Of a stretch of DNA of 64,000 bases, positions 8,251 to 16,372 are shown piece by piece. The stretch spans positions 1-64,000 of the forward strand of contig NZ_LZMC01000009.1 in assembly GCF_001668615.1 (NCBI RefSeq), in the 5' to 3' direction. How positions within the stretch are numbered: the first letter of the stretch is position 1; each line of letters begins with the position of its first letter. This DNA comes from Mycobacterium sp. 1274761.0. GTDB lineage: Bacteria > Actinomycetota > Actinomycetes > Mycobacteriales > Mycobacteriaceae. The translations under genes and the position numbers were made by a program. The notes beneath the pieces are model-generated. The model saw only the letters and a list, made by a program, of their open reading frames with translations, was not told where the DNA came from and ran no database searches.

Positions 8251-9248
8251 GCGCGGGCAGGACGGATCTCGCGCGGCAACGCGAAGACCAGCGTCTCGTT
8301 GGCGGTCGTGACGGGCTGCACCACGTCAAAGCCATGCTCGGCCAGCCGCTCTAGGACGCCGCGAACCAGAATTTCTGGAACCGACGCCCCTGAAGTGACG
8401 CCGACGGTGGTGACGCCGTCGAGCCAGGCCGGGTCGATGTCGTCGGCGTAGTCGACGAGATGGGCGGCGTCGGAGCCCGCGTTCAACGCGACCTCGACCA
8501 GCCGCACCGAGTTCGACGAGTTCCGGGAGCCGACGACGATCACCAGCTGGCATTCGGGTGCCATCGCCTTGACGGCCACCTGGCGGTTCTGGGTGGCGTA
8601 GCAGATGTCGTCGCTGGGCGGGTCCTGCAGGGTCGGGAACCGCTCGCGCAGCCGCCGCACGGTTTCCATGGTCTCGTCGACGCTGAGCGTGGTCTGCGAC
8701 AGCCAGATCACCTTGTTCTCGTCGCGGACGGTCACATGATCGACGGCCTCGGGGCCGTCGACGAGCTGCACATGGTCGGGCGCTTCGCCCGCGGTGCCGA
8801 CGACCTCTTCGTGGCCCTCGTGGCCGATCAGCAGGATGTCGTAGTCGTCGCGTGCGAAGCGCTTCGCCTCGTTGTGCACCTTGGTGACCAGCGGACACGT
8901 CGCATCGATGACCTGCAGCCTCCGTTCGGCTGCCGATGCGTGCACGGTCGGCGCGACGCCGTGGGCGGAGAACACCACGATCGCGCTCTCGGGCACCTCG
9001 TCCGTTTCGTCGACGAACACCGCGCCCGCCTTGGCCAGTGTCTCGACGACGTGCCGGTTGTGGACGATCTCGTGACGGACATACACCGGTGCGCCGTGCT
9101 TTTCCAGAGCTCGCTCGACGGTCTCCACTGCGCGGTCGACACCCGCGCAGTAGCCGCGGGGTTCGGCCAGCAGAACACGTTTTCCTGCCACTCCACTGGA
9201 CGCCGAGCTCGAGGCACCCGGAATCCCCATATTGATAGTCGGTGGCAT
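8247..9248 (-). CDS. ispH: 4-hydroxy-3-methylbut-2-enyl diphosphate reductase (IspH/LytB2)
   Basis: 333 aa from ATG 9248; the frame runs on to 9440 without conserved sequence, and this start gives an N-terminus like mycobacterial LytB2 ([11 protein letters not shown]). The three iron-sulfur cysteines are C34 (GYCAGVDRA), C118 (DATCPLV) and C216 (ICYATQNR). IspH performs the last step of the MEP pathway, reducing HMBPP to IPP and DMAPP. Substrate-contacting motifs [14 protein letters not shown] and GSRNSSNS are intact. The gene is divergent from the Rv1109c-like gene. Confidence 0.97.
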   Translation of the reverse strand: MPPTINMGIPGASSSASSGVAGKRVLLAEPRGYCAGVDRAVETVERALEKHGAPVYVRHEIVHNRHVVETLAKAGAVFVDETDEVPESAIVVFSAHGVAPTVHASAAERRLQVIDATCPLVTKVHNEAKRFARDDYDILLIGHEGHEEVVGTAGEAPDHVQLVDGPEAVDHVTVRDENKVIWLSQTTLSVDETMETVRRLRERFPTLQDPPSDDICYATQNRQVAVKAMAPECQLVIVVGSRNSSNSVRLVEVALNAGSDAAHLVDYADDIDPAWLDGVTTVGVTSGASVPEILVRGVLERLAEHGFDVVQPVTTANETLVFALPREIRPARA

Positions 9249-9314
9249 GGCTCCCAGGGTACTGATCCGCAGCCTAATCAGACCAGCCGCGGGGCCAGCC
9301 GTAGGCTGGGGCCC

Positions 9315-9878
9315 ATGGCTACTGCACCGTATGGGGTCCGTCTGCTGGTAGGAGCGGCGGTCACCGCCATCGAGGAAACCCGAAAGCTTCCGCAGACCAT
9401 CCTCATGTATCCGATGACGGTCGCGAGCCAGATCGCGCACCTCGTGATGAAGATGCAGCAGGACGTGGCCGACCTGGTGAACAGGGGCGACGAGACGCTG
9501 GAGAGCTTGTTCCCGCCGAAGGATGAGCAGCCGGAATGGGCGACGTTCGACGAGGATGTCGACGACGAGGCACCCGAGTCGTCGCCTACCGACGGCGAAC
9601 GCCGAACTGAGGGCAGGTTCGCGCTGTTCAGCGGCGGCGAGCCCGTGACCGTCGAGAATGAGAAGCGCAATTCCTCGCCGGTCGCGGTCGCCGACGTGCC
9701 CGAGGTCGTCAAGCGGCTGGATTACGAGACGCTGACGCTGGCGCAGTTGCGGGCGCGGCTGACGTCACTGCGGGTCGACGACCTGGAAGAGCTGCTGTCC
9801 TACGAGGAAGCGACGAAGTCGCGGGCACCGTTCCAGACTCTGCTGGCCAACAGGATCACCCGCGCGTCCGCCAAGTGA
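9315..9878 (+). CDS. Rv1109c-like conserved mycobacterial protein (lipid-droplet-associated type)
   Basis: 187 aa from ATG 9315 ([20 protein letters not shown]). The N-terminal 60 residues form an amphipathic helix-rich region ([31 protein letters not shown]), then an acidic disordered middle, and a C-terminal helical module ([37 protein letters not shown]) of the kind found at the ends of mycobacterial lipid-droplet and PHA-granule proteins. I recall homologues annotated as lipid-droplet-associated; sequence alone shows an amphipathic, probably surface-binding protein. It is 19 bp upstream of xseA and probably co-transcribed with it. Confidence 0.75.
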   Translation: MATAPYGVRLLVGAAVTAIEETRKLPQTILMYPMTVASQIAHLVMKMQQDVADLVNRGDETLESLFPPKDEQPEWATFDEDVDDEAPESSPTDGERRTEGRFALFSGGEPVTVENEKRNSSPVAVADVPEVVKRLDYETLTLAQLRARLTSLRVDDLEELLSYEEATKSRAPFQTLLANRITRASAK

Positions 9879-9897
9879 CCCGAGCGGAGCTCGGCAG

Positions 9898-11130
9898 ATG
9901 ACACCCGACCCTGAGCAAGGCAAGTCGCCCGAGAACCCGTGGCCTGTCCGGGCGGTCGCCACTCGGGTCGCGAAATACATCGACCGGCTGGGCATGGTGT
10001 GGATCGAAGGCCAGCTGACGGAGTTGAAGCTGCGCCAGTCGACGGCGTGGATGGTCTTGCGTGACCCGGCCGCGGACATGTCGCTGTCGGTCAGCTGCCC
10101 CAGCCAGCTCGTCGCCAACGCACCGGTGCCGCTGTCGGAAGGCACCCAGGTGATCATGCTGGGCAAGCCGCAGTTCTATACCCGCAACGGCTCGTTCAGC
10201 CTTCGGGTCAGCGAGATCCGCGCCGTGGGCATCGGCGAGCTGCTGGCCCGTATCGAACGGCTGCGCAAACTGCTGGCCGCCGAAGGCCTGTTCGATCCGA
10301 GGCTCAAACGCCCGATTCCGTTCTTGCCCAACACGATCGGGCTGATCACAGGGCGGGCCAGTCACGCCGAGCGAGACGTCATATCGGTCGCGAAGGATCG
10401 TTGGCCCGCCGTCAGATTCGCCGTCCGCAACACCGCCGTGCAGGGCACCAACACCGTGCCGCAGGTCGTGGAGGCGCTGCGCGAGCTCGACGGCGATCCG
10501 TCCGTCGACGTGATCGTCATCGCCCGCGGCGGCGGCAGCGTGGAGGATCTGCTGCCGTTCTCCGATGAGACGCTGTGCCGGGAGATCTCGGCGTGCACGA
10601 CGCCGGTGGTGAGCGCGATCGGGCACGAACCCGACAATCCCCTCTGCGACCTGGTCGCCGATCTGCGCGCCGCGACCCCGACCGACGCGGCCAAACGCGT
10701 CGTCCCGGATACCGCCGCCGAGCTGGCGCGAATACTGGACCTCCGTCGCCGCAGCGCGCAGGCACTGCGCAACTGGGTGCGCCGCGAAGAGCACGTCGTC
10801 AGCCAGCTGCGCAGCAGGCCGGTGCTCGCGTCTCCGCTGGCTGCGCTGGATTCGCGGGCCGAGGCTGTCGACAGGTGCAGGACCGCGGCCCGGCGGGACA
10901 TCACCCGACTGGTCGCCGCGGAGTCGGAGCGGGTGGGCCATCTGTCGGCGCGGTTGACGACACTCGGGCCGGCCGCCACGCTGGCTCGCGGCTATGCGGT
11001 GGTGCAAACAATTTCATCCACCGGCGAAGCCGGCGTGCTCCATACCGTCGCCGACGCGCCCGCGGGCGCCCGGTTGCGGGTGCGGGTCTCCGACGGGGCG
11101 ATAACGGCGGTCAGTGAGGGAAGCCGATGA
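9898..11130 (+). CDS. xseA: Exodeoxyribonuclease VII large subunit
   Basis: 410 aa from ATG 9898. An N-terminal OB-fold (residues about 15-110, [22 protein letters not shown]) precedes the catalytic domain with [29 protein letters not shown] and [10 protein letters not shown], followed by a coiled-coil and a C-terminal RGYAVVQ strand. It forms the single-strand-specific ExoVII with several XseB copies and degrades ssDNA in repair. GHEPD takes the place of the GHETD seen in many species, as is usual in actinobacteria. The stop overlaps the xseB start by 4 bp (ATGA), implying translational coupling. Confidence 0.97.
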   Translation: MTPDPEQGKSPENPWPVRAVATRVAKYIDRLGMVWIEGQLTELKLRQSTAWMVLRDPAADMSLSVSCPSQLVANAPVPLSEGTQVIMLGKPQFYTRNGSFSLRVSEIRAVGIGELLARIERLRKLLAAEGLFDPRLKRPIPFLPNTIGLITGRASHAERDVISVAKDRWPAVRFAVRNTAVQGTNTVPQVVEALRELDGDPSVDVIVIARGGGSVEDLLPFSDETLCREISACTTPVVSAIGHEPDNPLCDLVADLRAATPTDAAKRVVPDTAAELARILDLRRRSAQALRNWVRREEHVVSQLRSRPVLASPLAALDSRAEAVDRCRTAARRDITRLVAAESERVGHLSARLTTLGPAATLARGYAVVQTISSTGEAGVLHTVADAPAGARLRVRVSDGAITAVSEGSR

Positions 11131-11339
11131 AGCCTATTAGTGAATTGGGCTATGAAGAAGCCCGCGATGAACTGATCGAAGTGGTTCGCCAGCTGGAGCA
11201 CGGCGGCCTCGATCTCGATGCCTCGCTGAAGCTCTGGGAAAGGGGCGAAGAGCTGGCTAAACGCTGCGATGAACACTTAGCCGGCGCCCGCAAGCGAATC
11301 GAGGACGCCCTCACCGCCGGCGACGCCGAAGAAACTTGA
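11127..11339 (+). CDS. xseB: Exodeoxyribonuclease VII small subunit
   Basis: 70 aa from ATG 11127, overlapping xseA by 4 bp. The protein is one helical hairpin typical of Xse[41 protein letters not shown], then a short acidic tail. XseB subunits wrap the long helices of XseA and are needed for ExoVII assembly. Length is normal for the family (60-85 aa). The next gene begins 63 bp downstream and has its own operator, so the ExoVII operon probably ends here. Confidence 0.95.
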   Translation: MKPISELGYEEARDELIEVVRQLEHGGLDLDASLKLWERGEELAKRCDEHLAGARKRIEDALTAGDAEET

Positions 11340-11373
11340 TCATTCAAATAGATTTACGCACGACCCTCGAAAC

Positions 11374-11387
11374 TGGAACATGTTTCA
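11374..11387. promoter_or_regulatory. KstR-type operator upstream of 3-beta-HSD
   Basis: TGGAACATGTTTCA matches the published KstR consensus TNNAACNNGTTNNA at every fixed position, and is nested in a longer near-palindrome (AACTGGAACATGTTTCAGTT, 11371-11390, with one mismatched base pair). It lies 16 bp before the hsd start codon. KstR is the TetR repressor of cholesterol catabolism in actinobacteria. Seen: the motif. Inferred: control of hsd by KstR. Confidence 0.65.
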
Positions 11388-11402
11388 GTTAGGCTTCCCG
11401 GC

Positions 11403-12512
11403 ATGGGTGATGCAACGTTGCAGACTGAACTCGGCCGTGTACTGGTGACCGGCGGCTCCGGCTTCGTCGGCGCCAACTTGGTCGCGACACTCCTCGAGAA
11501 GGGCCACGAAGTCCGGTCCTTCGACCGGGCGCCGTCCCCAGTGCCCGCGCATCCAAAACTTCAGGTCATCGACGGCGACATCTGCGACACGGACACCGTC
11601 GCCGCCGCCGTCGACGGCATCGACACCGTGATCCACACCGCGGCGATCATCGATCTGACCGGTGGCGGCGCAGTCAGCAAGGAGAGTCGCGAGCGCAGCT
11701 TCGCGATCAACGTCACCGGCACCGAGAACCTCGTGCGGGCGGCACAGGACGCCGGCGTGAAACGCTTCGTCTATACCGCGTCCAACAGCGTGGTGATGGG
11801 CGGTAAGCGCATCGCCGGCGGCGACGAGACGCTGCCCTACACCGAGCGGTTCAACGACCTCTACACCGAGACCAAGGTGGTCGCCGAACGATTCGTCTTG
11901 TCGCAGAACGGTGTTCGCGGCATGCTGACGTGTTCGATCCGGCCCAGCGGCATCTGGGGCCGCGGCGACCAGACCATGTTCCGCAGGGTGTTCGAAAGCG
12001 TGCTGGCAGGCCACGTCAAGGTGCTGGTCGGCAGCAAGAACGTCAAGCTCGACAACTCCTATGTGCACAACCTGATTCACGGGTTCATCCTGGCCGCCCA
12101 GCATCTCGTGCCCGGTGGCACCGCGCCCGGCCAGGCGTACTTCATCAACGACGGTGAACCGATCAACATGTTCGAGTTCTCCAGGCCGGTCGTCGAGGCG
12201 TGTGGGCAGAAGTACCCGAAGGTGCGGGTGCCTGGCCGGTTGGTGTGGTTTGTGATGACCGTGTGGCAGTGGCTGCACTTCAAGTTCGGCCTGCCCCAGC
12301 CGATGATCGAACCGCTTGGCGTGGAACGGCTTTACCTCGACAACTACTTCTCGATCGCCAAGGCTGAGCGCGACCTGGGATACCGGCCGCTGTTCACTAC
12401 CGAGCAGGCGATGGCCGACTGCCTGCCCTATTACGTCGACCTGTTCAACCAGATGAAGAACGGAGATGCGCAACCGGCGGTCGGCGTCACGGCCGCGCCG
12501 CCCGAGGGTTGA
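11403..12512 (+). CDS. hsd: 3-beta-hydroxysteroid dehydrogenase / Δ5-4 isomerase
   Basis: 369 aa from ATG 11403. This is an extended SDR with NAD-binding GGSGFVGAN (residues 17-25), a 3β-HSD-type YTASNSVVMGG strand and the catalytic pair Tyr154-x3-Lys158 (LYTETK). The C-terminal part has a hydrophobic region (LVWFVMTVWQWLHFKF) that may associate with membrane. The enzyme oxidises cholesterol to cholestenone, the entry step of sterol catabolism; the Rv1106c orthologue has this role. The KstR-type operator at 11374 agrees with a sterol-induced gene. Length matches the family. Confidence 0.9.
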   Translation: MGDATLQTELGRVLVTGGSGFVGANLVATLLEKGHEVRSFDRAPSPVPAHPKLQVIDGDICDTDTVAAAVDGIDTVIHTAAIIDLTGGGAVSKESRERSFAINVTGTENLVRAAQDAGVKRFVYTASNSVVMGGKRIAGGDETLPYTERFNDLYTETKVVAERFVLSQNGVRGMLTCSIRPSGIWGRGDQTMFRRVFESVLAGHVKVLVGSKNVKLDNSYVHNLIHGFILAAQHLVPGGTAPGQAYFINDGEPINMFEFSRPVVEACGQKYPKVRVPGRLVWFVMTVWQWLHFKFGLPQPMIEPLGVERLYLDNYFSIAKAERDLGYRPLFTTEQAMADCLPYYVDLFNQMKNGDAQPAVGVTAAPPEG

Positions 12513-12523
12513 TCGCCTCGGCG

Positions 12524-12802
12524 TCAACTCACCAGGTGGACCGGGTGGCGGGTAACCGCCTCGATGCGCGCGCCGGCGCGGTGCAGTAGGTCAGTGCCCA
12601 GTGCGATGAGCGCGCGGGCCGCGGCGATCTCCTCGCCGATCATCGGCTGGCTGATGTCCCTCGGATTACGGAATGCGTCGCCGATGGCCGTCATGGTTTC
12701 GTCGTCGCCCAGCCGTGCGCGGAGTGTCGCATGGGTGTGTGTTTCGTCCTCGTCGAATTGGATGTCGATGTGCCAGTCGTTATCCAGAACCTTGTCATAC
12801 AT
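12524..12802 (-). CDS. DUF1876 protein (Rv1738-like, hibernation-factor fold)
   Basis: 92 aa from ATG 12802. Motifs WHIDIQFDEDETHTHATLRA, NPRD, IGEEIAAARALIALG and IEAVTRHP match the DUF1876 family of M. tuberculosis Rv1738 and Rv2632c. Rv1738 is strongly induced by hypoxia and structurally resembles ribosome hibernation promoting factors. The compact αβ fold and conserved C-terminal HP are present. The gene runs opposite to hsd (stops 11 bp apart) and away from the sulfatase operon. A half-conserved DosR-box-like sequence lies 42-63 bp upstream (12844-12865) but is weak. Confidence 0.85.
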   Translation of the reverse strand: MYDKVLDNDWHIDIQFDEDETHTHATLRARLGDDETMTAIGDAFRNPRDISQPMIGEEIAAARALIALGTDLLHRAGARIEAVTRHPVHLVS

Positions 12803-12967
12803 GTACGGCCACCTCTCTGCGTTACAGAGTGCGCCGTCACAGCGCCCCGGACCCCCCGTTCCGAAAAAATTTTCCGTGACAGCCATCCGAAGCCGCTCCA
12901 TCGCCGTCCCTGCCTCATAGGCTCGAGCCCACAATTGAACGCACAGATCGAGGCGAAGGGGCCCACC

Positions 12968-14509
12968 ATGCCCGACGGTAAACCCAATATCTTGGTGATC
13001 TGGGGCGATGACATCGGCATCAGCAACCTCAGCTGTTACAGCGACGGGTTGATGGGATACCGCACACCCAACATCGACCGAATCGCCAACGAGGGCATGC
13101 GATTTACCGATTCTTACGGTGAGCAAAGCTGCACCGCAGGCCGGGCGGCATTCATTAGTGGGCAAAGCGTGTACCGCACCGGAATGAGCAAGGTCGGCGT
13201 GCCAGGCGTTGATATCGGCTGGGCTGCTGAGGACCCGACGATCGCCGAACTGCTCAAACCGCTGGGCTACGCCACCGGACAATTCGGCAAGAACCATTTC
13301 GGCGACTTGAACAAGTACCTGCCCACAGTGCACGGGTTCGACGAGTTCTTTGGCAATCTGTATCACCTCAATGCCGAGGAGGAGCCCGAGCAGTTCGACT
13401 ACCCGCACAAGGACCAGTTCCCGCGGCTTTATGAGCAGGCATTGCCGCGGGGTGTGCTGAAGTGCAAGGCCACCGACGAGGTGTCGACGGAGCCGGACGA
13501 CCCGAAGTTCGGACCGGTCGGCAAGCAGACCATCGAGGATACCGGTCCGCTCACCGCCAAGCGGATGGAAACCATCGACGACGATATCGCCGAGGCCACT
13601 GTCGCCTACATCAAGCGCCAGCATGCCGAGGGCAACCCCTTCTTCGTGTGGTGCAACTTCACCCACATGCACCTCTACACACACGTCAAGCCCGAGAGTC
13701 GCGGCCAGGCGGGGCTGTGGCAGTCGGAGTATCACGACGCGATGATCGACCACGACAAGAACGTCGGCACGGTGCTCGACGTGCTTGACGAGCTCGGCAT
13801 CGCCGACGACACGATCGTCATCTACTCCACCGACAACGGTCCGCACCGCAACTCATGGCCGGATGCCGGTACCACGCCGTTCCGCAGCGAGAAGAACACA
13901 AACTGGGAGGGCGCATACCGCGTTCCGGAAATGATCCGCTGGCCGGGAAAGATCAAGGCGGGCGTGGTGTCCAACGACATCATTCAGCACCACGATTGGT
14001 TGCCGACGCTGCTCGCAGCGGCGGGCGATCCCGACGTCATGGACAAGCTGAAAAAGGGTTATCGGATCGGCGACATCGATTACAAGGTGCACATCGATGG
14101 CTTCAACCTGCTGCCGTACCTGTTGGGCGAGGTAGAGCACAGCCCGCGGCGCGGGTTCTTCTACTTCAACGACGACGCCCAACTGGTCGCGATGCGTTTT
14201 GAGAATTGGAAGATCGTGTTCGCCGAGCAGCGGTGCCAGGGGACACTGCGCACCTGGGCCGAACCGTTCACGCCGCTGCGGGTGCCGAAGCTGTTCAACC
14301 TTCGCACCGACCCGTTCGAGTACGCCGATATCACATCGAACACGTACTACGAGTGGTTCCTCCGACGTGACTTCTTCGCGTTCTACGCGACGGCGATGGC
14401 GGCCAAGTTCCTCGACACGTTCAAGGAGTTCCCGCCGCGGCACGAACCGGCGAGCTTCAGCATCGACCAGATAGTCAAGAAGCTCGAAGAGTTCCTGGCT
14501 GCCGACTAG
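12968..14509 (+). CDS. Type I (formylglycine) sulfatase
   Basis: 513 aa from ATG 12968. The N-terminus NILVIWGDDIG supplies metal-binding Asp14/Asp15. The formylglycine signature is SCTAGRAAFISGQ with Cys55; C-T-A-G-R fits the C-x-[P/A]-x-R core, with Ala instead of the common Pro. YSTDNGPH supplies further metal ligands, and KNHFG and WCNFTHMH are typical. There is no signal peptide, so the enzyme is probably cytoplasmic. It hydrolyses sulfate esters; the exact substrate is unknown. The gene is followed immediately by a HAD hydrolase gene and, 890 bp on, by a formylglycine-generating enzyme gene, so its maturase is co-encoded. Confidence 0.92.
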   Translation: MPDGKPNILVIWGDDIGISNLSCYSDGLMGYRTPNIDRIANEGMRFTDSYGEQSCTAGRAAFISGQSVYRTGMSKVGVPGVDIGWAAEDPTIAELLKPLGYATGQFGKNHFGDLNKYLPTVHGFDEFFGNLYHLNAEEEPEQFDYPHKDQFPRLYEQALPRGVLKCKATDEVSTEPDDPKFGPVGKQTIEDTGPLTAKRMETIDDDIAEATVAYIKRQHAEGNPFFVWCNFTHMHLYTHVKPESRGQAGLWQSEYHDAMIDHDKNVGTVLDVLDELGIADDTIVIYSTDNGPHRNSWPDAGTTPFRSEKNTNWEGAYRVPEMIRWPGKIKAGVVSNDIIQHHDWLPTLLAAAGDPDVMDKLKKGYRIGDIDYKVHIDGFNLLPYLLGEVEHSPRRGFFYFNDDAQLVAMRFENWKIVFAEQRCQGTLRTWAEPFTPLRVPKLFNLRTDPFEYADITSNTYYEWFLRRDFFAFYATAMAAKFLDTFKEFPPRHEPASFSIDQIVKKLEEFLAAD

Positions 14510-15406
14510 ATGCTTCAGAGCTGGAACGACGGGCCGACGAAGTCGGCCATCGTCGACTTCGTCGAACGCGGTTGCAAAGACGTTCCGCCCGAGCAGCGCG
14601 TTGCCGTGTTTGACAACGACGGCACGCTCTGGTGCGAAAAGCCGGCCTACATCCAGCTGGACTTCCTGGTTCGCAGGCTGGCCGAGCAGGCCGCCGAGAA
14701 GCCGTCGCTGAGGGACAAGCAGCCCTACCAGGCTGCTGCGCAGGGCGACCTGGGCTGGTTCGGCGACGCCGTCACCAAGCATTACAACGGGGACGACTCG
14801 GCGGTCGAAGTGCTTGCCGCAGGCATACTTTCGGCATATTCCGGCTTGACCGTGGAAGACCACGCGCGACGGGTGACCGCATTCTTCGCTGACGCGAGGC
14901 ATCCGACGCTGGGCCGGCCCTACACGTCCTGCGGCTACCGCCCCATGGTGGAGCTGCTGCGCTATCTAGAGGGCGAGGGCTTCACCACCTATATCGCCTC
15001 CGGCGGTGGCCGGGACTTCATGCGGCCGGTCACCATGCAGATGTACGGCATTGCGCCGGAACGGGTGATCGGCAGTTCGGTAGGGCTGGATTTCGTCGAC
15101 GGTCAGCTGCGCACCACCGCCAAGCCCGAGTTCCTCGACGATGGGCCGGTCAAGCCGGTCCGGATCTGGGGGCGCACAGGGCGACGCCCGATATTTGCCG
15201 TAGGTAACTCCAATGGCGATATCCAGATGCTCGAATACACCGCCGCTGGTTCTGGCCCGTCGATGTGCATGCTGGTGCTGCACGACGACGCCGACCGCGA
15301 ATTCGACTACGTCGCAGGCGCGGAACAGTCTCTCAGCGAGGCAAGGTCGCGGGGCTGGACTATCGCCAGCATGAAAAACGACTGGGCAAGCATCTTCGAT
15401 GACTGA
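14510..15406 (+). CDS. HAD-family hydrolase (phosphoserine-phosphatase-like)
   Basis: 298 aa; ATG 14510 directly abuts the sulfatase stop codon. HAD motif I is FDNDGT (D35, D37), with a large helical cap, motif II in TYIASGG, and motif III/IV in FAVGNSNGDIQML. This resembles the haloacid-dehalogenase-like phosphatases that occur next to sulfatase genes. The 8-bp overlap with the downstream FGE gene indicates one transcript and coupled translation. It presumably removes phosphate from a substrate or intermediate of the same pathway as the sulfatase; this is inferred from context. Confidence 0.85.
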   Translation: MLQSWNDGPTKSAIVDFVERGCKDVPPEQRVAVFDNDGTLWCEKPAYIQLDFLVRRLAEQAAEKPSLRDKQPYQAAAQGDLGWFGDAVTKHYNGDDSAVEVLAAGILSAYSGLTVEDHARRVTAFFADARHPTLGRPYTSCGYRPMVELLRYLEGEGFTTYIASGGGRDFMRPVTMQMYGIAPERVIGSSVGLDFVDGQLRTTAKPEFLDDGPVKPVRIWGRTGRRPIFAVGNSNGDIQMLEYTAAGSGPSMCMLVLHDDADREFDYVAGAEQSLSEARSRGWTIASMKNDWASIFDD

Positions 15407-16370
15407 CCCCCCTTCTTCGCCCGAACCGACACTTGGGCGGGAAAGTGCGAGTAACTGCCGGCAAAATATCGACCTCGGCGCGGGTTTGGTCCGCATTCCC
15501 GCGCAGACGGCGGTGCTCGGGTCGGATGACCACTATGCAGAGGAAGGACCCGCCCAAACTGTCAGCGTCGACGAGTTCTGGATCCAACCTCAGACGGTCA
15601 CCAATGCAGAGTTCGCCGAATTCGTCGACGCCACAGGCTATGTCACGGTCGCCGAGCGACCCCTGAACCCTGCCGACTATCCCGATGCACCACCGCCTAA
15701 TTTGCAGCCGGGGTCGGTGGTGTTCACCCGTACGCAGGGACCCGTCGACCTGCGGCATCTGAGCCAATGGTGGGCATGGACGCCGGGCGCTTGCTGGCGC
15801 CATCCCGCGGGACCACTGTCGTCGATCGACAAGCGTGCCGACCATCCCGTCGTACACGTCGCCTACGAGGACGCCGAAACGTACGCGCAGTGGGCAGGCC
15901 TGATGCTTCCGACAGAGGCGGAGTGGGAGGTCGCGGCGCGCGGCGGCCTGGAGTCGGCGACCTACACCTGGGGCAACGAACCCGAGCAGGACGGCCAGAA
16001 GCTGGCCAACTATTGGCACGGCGAATTCCCGTGGCGCCCTCAACCCGGCTACGGCCGCACCTGCCCTGTCGGCCAATTCCCCCCGAACGACTACGGGCTG
16101 TTCGACATGGCGGGCAACGTCTGGGAATGGACCACCGACTGGTACGCCGACACCCGCGACGGCGACGCGTGCTGCGAGGCGGGCAGCTACGACCCGCGGC
16201 AGCCGCAGTTCAAGGTGCCACGCAGAGTCATCAAGGGCGGGTCGTTTCTCTGCGCGGACATCTACTGTCTGCGGTACCGGCCCGCGGCCCGACGGCCGCA
16301 GATGGTCGATACGGGCATGAGTCATATCGGATTTCGGTGCATGACACGGAGCGCACCTGTGAAGATGTGA
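15399..16370 (+). CDS. Formylglycine-generating enzyme (sulfatase maturase)
   Basis: 323 aa from ATG 15399, overlapping the HAD gene by 8 bp. FGE-sulfatase domain: VRIPAQTAVLGSD start, PVTN-like QTVTNAEFAEFVDATGY, PVVHVAYEDAETYAQWAG, LPTEAEWEVAARGG, MAGNVWEWT, and the active-site segment GGSFLCADIYCLRYR with Cys285 and Cys290, the copper-binding cysteine pair of aerobic FGEs. It oxidises the sulfatase Cys to formylglycine. Co-location with a C-T-A-G-R sulfatase makes that protein its likely client. The N-terminus has no export signal, agreeing with cytoplasmic modification. Confidence 0.94.
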   Translation: MTDPPSSPEPTLGRESASNCRQNIDLGAGLVRIPAQTAVLGSDDHYAEEGPAQTVSVDEFWIQPQTVTNAEFAEFVDATGYVTVAERPLNPADYPDAPPPNLQPGSVVFTRTQGPVDLRHLSQWWAWTPGACWRHPAGPLSSIDKRADHPVVHVAYEDAETYAQWAGLMLPTEAEWEVAARGGLESATYTWGNEPEQDGQKLANYWHGEFPWRPQPGYGRTCPVGQFPPNDYGLFDMAGNVWEWTTDWYADTRDGDACCEAGSYDPRQPQFKVPRRVIKGGSFLCADIYCLRYRPAARRPQMVDTGMSHIGFRCMTRSAPVKM

Positions 16371-16372
16371 CC

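Noticed and set aside
8460..9314. Plus-strand extension upstream of the Rv1109c-like gene
   Set aside because: The extension is antisense to ispH; the conserved N-terminus starts at ATG 9315.
12803..13846. Minus-strand extension upstream of the DUF1876 gene
   Set aside because: It runs antisense through the sulfatase gene; the family length and the ATG at 12802 fix the start.
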